This document shows positions 36,232 through 45,959 of a stretch of 64,000 nt of DNA, one piece after another. Under the pieces are notes generated by a model, which was given only the letters and a program-made list of their open reading frames with translations, was not told the origin of the DNA and ran no database searches. The first letter of the stretch is position 1. Every line of letters starts with the position of its first letter. The stretch covers positions 57,255,589-57,319,588 of the forward strand of contig NC_069124.1 of the NCBI RefSeq assembly GCF_026914265.1, written 5' to 3'. Source of the DNA: Mya arenaria. Lineage: Eukaryota > Mollusca > Bivalvia > Myida > Myidae. The position numbers were made by a program, and so were the translations under genes.

Positions 36232-37147
36232 ATCAACATTTTCTTGTTTACTTTTTATATCTTATTTTTGATGTAATTTTTCGAGGTTTCACTTAGCCTT
36301 ACCAAGTTAAAAAGACGTCTACACAAACAAGATCCGACATATGCGTGTGTGCAAAAAGGTACACCACCGGTAAAGAAAACGCTCAAGATCACTGATATCT
36401 GCCCCCCGTTGACCAAGATCCGGATGTGAATACAGAAAAGAGTGCTTGTGTTCAAGTATCAATATTTTATTAAAGTTGAATGAAAGAGAAGAAACAGGTG
36501 GCCTTTTTGCACAGAGCTTAACATAATTTGACACTGTATTGCAAAAACTGATAGTTGTCAGTGTAAAAATTGGAAAAATCATTGCCTGTGCAACTATGTA
36601 AATTGGTTGTTTGTAGCCTTATTCCGTCTTAACCTCAGGGTCATGTATTTTGTGAGACAATGCATTGGTCAACCCTATTTGTCTTGCGATTACATTGTGT
36701 GTCTTAGATTGTTCTACAGCAGCCAGTTACTTGTTTGTTTGTTTTTTTCAATTGGGACTGTTTTAAAGTGAAAAGCCAGGTTAGTGTCTATATGAAACTT
36801 ATAGTAAAAATAACTGTGGTCTTAAGCCATTTCGTTGGCAGAATTCCCGAGTATCTACAGGACGTGAAAAGTATATGCCCAAATGGGCTACATTGAATAA
36901 GATAGCTTTTACTTATTATTTCATAGACAACTTGGTCACTCGTTTTAATGGCATCATGGATCATACATTCGGGTTCTTTTAAGTACACCAATGCACGTAT
37001 AACGTGTTCTAAAAAGTACTAACATGTTGATATATGGTTTCAAATAACACGAACGCTGTTTTTGTCTAAATTTCAGATAGTCAGTAAATGTTTTAAACTT
37101 AGCATATTTTCTATGCCACCACTTACTCTTTGGTTCGGTAGGTAAGC

Positions 37148-37213
37148 ATGGCAGATATGGAAAATATCAACATTAAACCCGGTCCCCCACCCGGTGCATA
37201 TTCACGCATTTGA
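37148..37213 (+). other. Short ORF MADMENIN-type in array copy 1
   Basis: 21 codons, with KPGPPPGAYSRI at the end, then TGA. The same frame (MADIENIN...) occurs at 39353 and 41556. The leader 'tttcagatagtcagtaaatg' lies about 80 bases upstream. Coding status is unknown. Confidence 0.35.
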
Positions 37214-37534
37214 AAAGTACATATGCAAGCGAATACTAACATAATGGAAACAAATATTGCAGCTCACAATGTTAAAGTATGTCACTATGGGAACCGCAGA
37301 TGTTTTTGCTACGCGTATTTTTGAGTTCTACTCTTAGAGAAATAATTGTAAACGAATGCACCTGGGAAAGTATCACTTTTAATATGTATAACTTACTGTA
37401 ATAAGTACTAGTATGTCATATGGTTTGGAATATCAGGTACACTGGCTATGGTTATTTTTTCAGATAGTCAGTAAATGTTTAATATCTAGCATTATTTTTT
37501 AACCACGACTAATGCTTCGCCTCAGTATGTTATC

Positions 37535-37621
37535 ATGGCAGATATTAAAAAACAAGTATTGCGAGAATTGCATGTATGCATAAATCATACAATTATCTTT
37601 AAAGGTATGTGCTGCCAGTAA
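37535..37621 (+). other. Short ORF or first coding exon MADIKKQVLREL in array copy 1
   Basis: 28 codons from the ATG at 37535; repeated at 39740 and 41944. After TTT-AAA-G there is a strong donor (GTATGT), so the coding part may be only 23 codons spliced onward in phase 1. The same leader motif lies upstream, preceded by a pyrimidine-rich 'tattttttcag', which could be the acceptor for a 5' exon. Confidence 0.4.
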
Positions 37622-40600
37622 ATGAAAATACAATAATAACACGCCATATAGCAGCTTATTGTAACTCATGCAATTCGTTTCAAAATGGTCTTGTCAAACT
37701 GATTAGTTATTACGTTATTTTTTTGCACTTCTAGTTAGCTTTATGCCAGAAACATAGAAAACGGACTGTTCTGAAACAGGAGTATGTTTTTAATATTGTC
37801 TATCGGAAACCTATTTCTATCCCTCTCTATACACATATTTTGTATATGCATTATTTCTGCTTTGCAGGCAAATGCATTGTTTTTTATCTCCCCGAGTAGG
37901 AAGACAACATATATATGGAGTCCACTTGCATACATAAGCCTCAGATACAAACAGCGTACATGGGACATACTTGTACCAGAGAGAGAAATCCATTTCCGTG
38001 ATCACAGAATTTCATGCGTATTGCATGCGTTTTCCGGTCTCTATTAATAGCAACATGACTGAACCATTTAAAAATAGGGCTCAAAACACCACGTTTTTCT
38101 TGTTTACAAAATTAAAATACATTTGTTGAGAAAAAGCTTTTGGCAAAATCAAGGTGAAGCACCAACTAACACTTGCTGCAATTTGTGTCAGTGAAACCTC
38201 CAGTATATTCAAGAAAACGGTCAATTTCCGTTCATTTTATGACGTAATAAATGCTTCTTCCCCTTGCATTTGAAATCGTCCAGATCCTTTGTATATAAAC
38301 AATAGAACAGCTTTGCGAGAATGGTTATTTGTGCTGTGTCACCTTTCGTAAGGTATGTCCAGATAGCCCAGTGGTCAAGCGGGCCGGACCAGTAATGCAC
38401 CTCCTATTTTTCGGTGTAAGTTCAAGTCTGCTCGCGATCAACATTTTCTTGTTTACTTTTTATATCTTATTTTTGTTGTAATTTTTCGAGGTTTCACTTA
38501 GCCTTACCAAGTTAAAAAGACGTCTACACAAACAAGATCCGACATATGCGTGTGTGCAAAAAGGTACACCACCGGTAAAGAAAACGCTCAAGATCACTGA
38601 TATCTGCCCCCCGTTGACCAAGATCCGGATGTGAATACAGAAAAGAGTGCTTGTGTTCAAGTATCAATATTTTATTAAAGTTGAATGAAAGAGAAGAAAC
38701 AGGTGGCCTTTTTGCACAGAGCTTAACATAATTTGACACTGTATTGCAAAAACTGATAGTTGTCAGTGTAAAAATTGGAAAAATCATTGCCTGTGCAACT
38801 ATGTAAATTGGTTGTTTGTAGCCTTATTCCGTCTTAACCTCAGGGTCATGTATTTTGTGAGACAATGCATTGGTCAACCCTATTTGTCTTGCGATTAAAT
38901 TGTGTGTCTTAGATTGTTCTACAGCAGCCAGTTACTTGTTTGTTTGTTTTTTTCAATTGGGACTGTTTTAAAGTGAAAAGCCAGGTTAGTGTCTATATGA
39001 AACTTATAGTAAAAATAACTGTGGTCTTAAGCCATTTCGTTGGCAGAATTCCCGAGTATCTACAGGACGTGAAAAGTATATGCCCAAATGGGCTACATTG
39101 AATAAGATAGCTTTTACTTATTATTTCATAGACAACTTGGTCACTCGTTTTAATGGCATCATGGATCATACATTCGGGTTCTTTAAGTACACCAATGCAC
39201 GTATAACGTGTTCTAAAAAGTACTAACATGTTAATATATGGTTTCAAATAACACGTAACGCTGTTTTTGTCTAAATTTCAGATAGTCAGTAAATGTTTTA
39301 AACTTAGCATATTTTCTATGCCACCACTTACTCTTTGGTTCGGTAGGTAAGCATGGCAGATATTGAAAATATCAACATTAAACCCGGTCCCCCACCCGGT
39401 GCATATTCACGCATTTGAAAAGTACATATGCAAGCGAATACTAACATAATGGAAACAAATATTGCAGCTCACAATGTTAAAGTATGTCACTATGGGAACC
39501 GCAGATGTTTTTGCTACGCGTATTTTTGAGTTCTACTCTTAGAGAAATAATTGTAAACGAATGCACCTGGGAAAGTATCACTTTTAATATGTATAACTTA
39601 CTGTAATAAGTACTAGTATGTCATATGGTTTGGAATATCAGGTACACTGGCTATGGTTATTTTTTCAGATAGTCAGTAAATGTTTAATATCTAGCATTAT
39701 TTTTTAACCACGACTAATGCTTCGCCTCAGTATGTTATCATGGCAGATATTAAAAAACAAGTATTGCGAGAATTGCATGTATGCATAAATCATACAATTA
39801 TCTTTAAAGGTATGTGCTGCCAGTAAATGAAAATACAATAATAACACGCCATATAGCAGCTTATTGTAACTCATGCAATTCGTTTCAAAATGGTCTTGTC
39901 AAACTGATTAGTTATTACGTTATTTTTTTGCACTTCTAGTTAGCTTTATGCCAGAAACATAGAAAACGGACTGTTCTGAAACAGGAGTATGTTTTTAATA
40001 TTGTCTATCGGAAACCTATTTCTATCCCTCTCTATACACATATTTTGTATATGCATTATTTCTGCTTTGCAGGCAAATGCATTGTTTTTTATCTCCCCGA
40101 GTAGGAAGACAACATATATATGGAGTCCACTTGCATACATAAGCCTCAGATACAAACAGCGTACATGGGACATACTTGTACCAGAGAGAGAAATCCATTT
40201 CCGTGATCACAGAATTTCATGCGTATTGCATGCGTTTTCCGGTCTCTATTAATAGCAACATGACTGAACCATTTAAAAATAGGGCTCAAAACACCACGTT
40301 TTTCTTGTTTACAAAATTAAAATACATTTGTTGAGAAAAAGCTTTTGGCAAAATCAAGGTGAAGCACCAACTAACACTTGCTGCAATTTGTGTCAGTGAA
40401 ACCTCCAGTATATTCAAGAAAACGGTCAATTTCCGTTCATTTTATGACGTAATAAATGCTTCTTCCCCTTGCATTTGAAATCGTCCAGATCCTTTGTATA
40501 TAAACAATAGAACAGCTTTGCGAGAATGGTTATTTGTGCTGTGTCACCTTTCGTAAGGTATGTCCAGATAGCCCAGTGGTCAAGCGGGCCGGACCAGTAA

Positions 40601-43600
40601 TGCACCTCCTATTTTTCGGTGTAAGTTCAAGTCTGCTCGCGATCAACATTTTCTTGTTTACTTTTTATATCTTATTTTTGTTGTAATTTTTCGAGGTTTC
40701 ACTTAGCCTTACCAAGTTAAAAAGACGTCTACACAAACAAGATCCGACATATGCGTGTGTGCAAAAAGGTACACCACCGGTAAAGAAAACGCTCAAGATC
40801 ACTGATATCTGCCCCCCGTTGACCAAGATCCGGATGTGAATACAGAAAAGAGTGCTTGTGTTCAAGTATCAATATTTTATTAAAGTTGAATGAAAGAGAA
40901 GAAACAGGTGGCCTTTTTGCACAGAGCTTAACATAATTTGACACTGTATTGCAAAAACTGATAGTTGTCAGTGTAAAAATTGGAAAAATCATTGCCTGTG
41001 CAACTATGTAAATTGGTTGTTTGTAGCCTTATTCCGTCTTAACCTCAGGGTCATGTATTTTGTGAGACAATGCATTGGTCAACCCTATTTGTCTTGTGAT
41101 TAAATTGTGTGTCTTAGATTGTTCTACAGCAGCCAGTTACTTGTTGTTGTTTTTTTTCAATTGGGACTGTTTTAAAGTGAAAAGCCAGGTTAGTGTCTAT
41201 ATGAAACTTATAGTAAAAATAACTGTGGTCTTAAGCCATTTCGTTGGCAGAATTCCCGAGTATCTACAGGACGTGAAAAGTATATGCCCAAATGGGCTAC
41301 ATTGAATAAGATAGCTTTTACTTATTATTTCATAGACAACTTGGTCACTCGTTTTAATGGCATCATGGATCATACATTCGGGTTCTTTAAGTACACCAAT
41401 GCACGTATAACGTGTTCTAAAAAGTACTAACATGTTAATATATGGTTTCAAATAACACGAACGCTGTTTTTGTCTAAATTTCAGATAGTCAGTAAATGTT
41501 TTAAACTTAGCATATTTTCTATGCCACCACTTACTCTTTGGTTCGGTAGGTAAGCATGGCAGATATTGAAAATATCAACATTAAACCCGGTCCCCCACCC
41601 GGTGCATATTCACGCATTTGAAAAGTACATATGCAAGCGAATACTAACATAATGGAAACAAATATTGCAGCTCACAATGTTAAAGTATGTCACTATGGGA
41701 ACCGCAGATGTTTTTGCTACGCGTATTTTTGAGTTCTACTCTTAGAGAAATAATTGTAAACGAATGCACCTGGGAAAGTATCACTTTTAATATGTATAAC
41801 TTACTGTAATAAGTACTAGTATGTCATATGGTTTGGAATATCAGGTACACTGGCTATGGTTATTTTTTCAGATAGTCAGTAAATGTTTAATATCTAGCAT
41901 TATTTTTTTAACCACGACTAATGCTTCGCCTCAGTATGTTATCATGGCAGATATTAAAAAACAAGTATTGCGAGAATTGCATGTATGCATAAATCATACA
42001 ATTATCTTTAAAGGTATGTGCTGCCAGTAAATGAAAATACAATAATAACACGCCATATAGCAGCTTATTGTAACTCATGCAATTCGTTTCAAAATGGTCT
42101 TGTCAAACTGATTAGTTATTACGTTATTTTTTTGCACTTCTAGTTAGCTTTATGCCAGAAACATAGAAAACGGACTGTTCTGAAACAGGAGTATGTTTTT
42201 AATATTGTCTATCGGAAACCTATTTCTATCCCTCTCTATACACATATTTTGTATATGCATTATTTCTGCTTTGCAGGCAAATGCATTGTTTTTTATCTCC
42301 CCGAGTAGGAAGACAACATATATATGGAGTCCACTTGCATACATAAGCCTCAGATACAAACAGCGTACATGGGACATACTTGTACCAGAGAGAGAAATCC
42401 ATTTCCGTGATCACAGAATTTCATGCGTATTGCATGCGTTTTCCGGTCTCTATTAATAGCAACATGACTGAACCATTTAAAAATAGGGCTCAAAACACCA
42501 CGTTTTTCTTGTTTACAAAATTAAAATACATTTGTTGAGAAAAGGCTTTTGGCAAAATCAAGGTGAAGCACCAACTAACACTTGCTGCAATTTGTGTCAG
42601 TGAAACCTCCAGTATATTCAAGAAAACGGTCAATTTCCGTTCATTTTATGACGTAATAAATGCTTCTTCCCCTTGCATTTGAAATCGTCCAGATCCTTTG
42701 TATATAAACAATAGAACAGCTTTGCGAGAATGGTTATTTGTGCTGTGTCACCTTTCGTAAGGTATGTCCAGATAGCCCAGTGGTCAAGCGGGCCGGACCA
42801 GTAATGCACCTCCTATTTTTCGGTGTAAGTTCAAGTCTGCTCGCGATCAACATTTTCTTGTTTACTTTTTATATCTTATTTTTGTTGTAATTTTTCGAGG
42901 TTTCACTTAGCCTTACCAAGTTAAAAAGACGTCTACACAAACAAGATCCGACATATGCGTGTGTGCAAAAAGGTACACCACCGGTAAAGAAAACGCTCAA
43001 GATCACTGATATCTGCCCCCCGTTGACCAAGATCCGGATGTGAATACAGAAAAGAGTGCTTGTGTTCAAGTATCAATATTTTATTAAAGTTGAATGAAAG
43101 AGAAGAAACAGGTGGCCTTTTTGCACAGAGCTTAACATAATTTGACACTGTATTGCAAAAACTGATAGTTGTCAGTGTAAAAATTGGAAAAATCATTGCC
43201 TGTGCAACTATGTAAATTGGTTGTTTGTAGCCTTATTCCGTCTTAACCTCAGGGTCATGTATTTTGTGAGACAATGCATTGGTCAACCCTATTTGTCTTG
43301 TGATTAAATTGTGTGTCTTAGATTGTTCTACAGCAGCCAGTTACTTGTTGTTGTTTTTTTTCAATTGGGACTGTTTTAAAGTGAAAAGCCAGGTTAGTGT
43401 CTATATGAAACTTATAGTAAAAATAACTGTGGTCTTAAGCCATTTCGTTGGCAGAATTCCCGAGTATCTACAGGACGTGAAAAGTATATGCCCAAATGGG
43501 CTACATTGAATAAGATAGCTTTTACTTATTATTTCATAGACAACTTGGTCACTCGTTTTAATGGCATCATGGATCATACATTCGGGTTCTTTAAGTACAC

Positions 43601-43759
43601 CAATGCACGTATAACGTGTTCTAAAGAGTACTAACATGTTAATATATGGTTTCAAATAACACGTACGCTGTTTTTGTCTAAATTTCAGATAGTCAGTAAA
43701 TGTTTTAAACTTAGCATATTTTCTATGCCACCACTTACTCTTTGGTTCGGTAGGTAAGC

Positions 43760-43858
43760 ATGGCAGATATTCAAAATATCAACATTCCGTCCCATGATTA
43801 TTTCTTGAAAGCAGCTTGGGTGCCTTTGGAAGCAAGAAAAGATACAGTTGAATTTTAA
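43760..43858 (+). other. Short ORF MADIQNINIPSHDYF at array end
   Basis: 32 codons, stop TAA at 43856-43858, with an AATAAA at 43933. It shares the leader and start with the array ORFs but has its own tail because the array breaks at about 43782, inside the frame. No family recognised. Confidence 0.4.
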
Positions 43859-44249
43859 ATATTGCCACAAGACAAGGTTTCCATGGTGCTACATACGACG
43901 GTCTTCAACAAGGGATGTTATTGCGTGATGACAATAAAAAAGTAGTTTCATATGCGTTTTTTAACGTGTCATATATAATAGCGGACATCGCATTCTGAAA
44001 TCCTCGGTCATTTTTTATAGAAAACAACCTCGGATATAAATAAATTTATTTAAATACGGTACATCTGTAGAAGTAGTTCTTATTTTTTTTAATTAAATCA
44101 TTAATTAAATGTAGTGTTTTAGCTTGTAGTTATTGATCTAAGTTAAAATTGATTGCCAGTGAAGTGTATTATTGCAAACATAATTAAGATTCACAAGAGT
44201 TAAGTCATTAAGTTAAACTATTAAATTAATCTACGTGATCTTCTTGCAG
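43783..44249. repeat. Array right flank, shared with 21.8-22.8 kb
   Basis: 43864-43960 matches 22741-22840 and 44020-44249 matches 21850-22065. The same dispersed unit is therefore present near the C1q cluster, with blocks in a different order. Confidence 0.7.
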
Positions 44250-44374
44250 CGGACTTAAACATACCGATTTCTGAGTATGTAAACCGTCCATGTACATCCG
44301 AGGATATTTTCGCTAAAAAAATAAAAAGCCAAGGAGCTCCCAATTCGGACATCGTTGTGGTGGGGCAGATGTAA
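44250..44374 (+). CDS. Candidate terminal coding exon, unknown protein
   Basis: After a good acceptor (cttcttgcag|CG) an open frame runs 40 codons, including SEYVNRPCTSEDIFAKKIK and NSDIVVVGQM, and ends at TAA (44372-44374). Composition is protein-like and CpG is retained. The phase (two leading bases) would accept the donor after MADIKKQVLREL in the array. The homologous site at 22.07 kb is broken by stops, as expected for a decaying paralogue. I do not recognise the family, and the upstream exons are uncertain. Confidence 0.4.
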
Positions 44375-45959
44375 TACGTGACTGTGTTCATCGAATATGG
44401 CGCTGAATGGCGAACCAAATTGATATTAAACATTTACCCTTTGGGTAAACATTCAGCGAAATGGACATACTTTTGAAATGCTGACATTCTAAATGGCGAC
44501 ATGAGTGTCTAACAAGTAAGAACAACATCCTGAATGTCGACGCCTTTTTACATACTGAATATCGAACTTAATGCTTAATAACAAGCCAACCCAACATTCA
44601 TCATTTCGCTTAAGAAAATGTGGGTGAAATGGTTAGCAATAAGAACATAATTTCATAATTTTCGCCCTACTTGTACGTCAATGTGTATTGACAGTCAACA
44701 CTTGCGCCGCTGTAAGATGGACAGGAAACAAACAAAATGTTATAAAGCCACAAAAAAAGTTTATTTGGAGTTTCCCTAACCATATTTTAGGTGTGGGTAG
44801 GTGGGGGTTTTGTTGTCGTTTCTTAACGAAAATTCTGTGATGAAAAACGAATAAAAAACACCTGAGAACGTTAAAAAATCGCGTCGTGGGTATTTATGTG
44901 AGTCGGTCGAGTAACACCAAATTAACGACATTAATTGTGGTCGAAACTGTCCGTTACTATACGGGCTACTAAGTTTATTTGAATGTATAGATTTGCCCAG
45001 TAAAAGAGTATTCATTCGAGTTTAATCTAAGACGGATAATACTGGATGTTGAAAGCGAATTCTTATCCAAGAGTTGCGTCTCTTTTCTCAATCCCAAGCT
45101 CAACGCAGAGTGCACAAATAAGAATTTATTTGTATAGTCAAATAAAAACATTCTCTGTATAACACCAATTATTAACAAACATATTTATGTACATTGCACA
45201 AAGTGAATTAATATAGCACATTTAGAGTATTTGAAATAATAAATGCATAGTTAAACAACATTTGAGCAATCCTCGCTATTAGCGATCTTCAAATCTATGT
45301 ACAGAACAAGTTTACTCTAAATTCAATTAATACAAGGCCACTTCCTTTTTATCCATTGGTTTACAATTTCGGCAAAGGCTTATCTTGCGATTATCGAAAA
45401 AGTGTAATCTACTGGTCTTCTGATTAAAAAGAGGTAACCAATATCACTCAAAGGAGGAAAAACGCAGCGCATTTTATATGAAACTTTCAAATTTGATAAA
45501 TAAATAAGCGAGACATGTCGATTTTGTGGGCCAAGTGACTTTAGGAATAAAAAATTAAGATAAAGAAAAATTAATTAATTTGTCTGTCCATGTTTTCAGC
45601 TGTGGTCCCTTATTTCCGACTATAAACAAAACATATCTGCTTAGTATAAAGCAAGTAAATTCACATATCAGACCTACATATTATAAAGGTAAATAATGAT
45701 TGATCTGCGAAAAACTAATGTCAGTACAGTTTTAAGTATTAAAACTTGTTCTTGATAATGAGTTCCGCTGAGTTTGAAATCTTTTATCAAATACATTTGT
45801 ATATTGTACTAAATATTTTCAAACGTGCCACATGAGTCGATTTTTTAGCGCAATTAAAAGGTCACATCTTAATGCGGTTGACTCGCAAATGTTGAACTTT
45901 TTACGGGTCCAACATGAAATCAAATTAAGTTTAATCTATTCTAAACCCACAGGTCATGG
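44375..45959. other. Non-coding stretch downstream of the zinc-finger gene
   Basis: Presumably holds the 3' UTR of the minus-strand zinc-finger gene. Minus-strand AATAAA hexamers occur near 45124. No exon is supported. Confidence 0.45.

Larger units (their letters stand above)
35531..43782. repeat. Tandem array of a 2.2-kb unit, about 3.75 copies
   Basis: Landmarks recur with spacing 2203-2207: a tRNA-like module at 36152, 38357, 40562 and 42766, and the MADI-type ATG at 37148, 39353, 41556 and 43760. Copies are about 99% identical by eye. Copy 1 lacks about 132 bases (between 35640 and 35650 relative to copy 2), and the last copy ends at 43782. Copies 1-2 share a TTTG-rich stretch where copies 3-4 have TTG repeats, so neighbours are related and this is not a simple assembly echo. 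The unit contains segments found singly at 13.4-13.9 kb and 23.3-23.6 kb. Short minus-strand frames repeated in each unit have no recognisable family. Confidence 0.95.

Noticed and set aside
35531-43782. CRISPR-like or rDNA interpretation of the tandem array
   Set aside because: Unit length is 2.2 kb with no spacer pattern, and no rRNA sequence was recognised; the host is eukaryotic.
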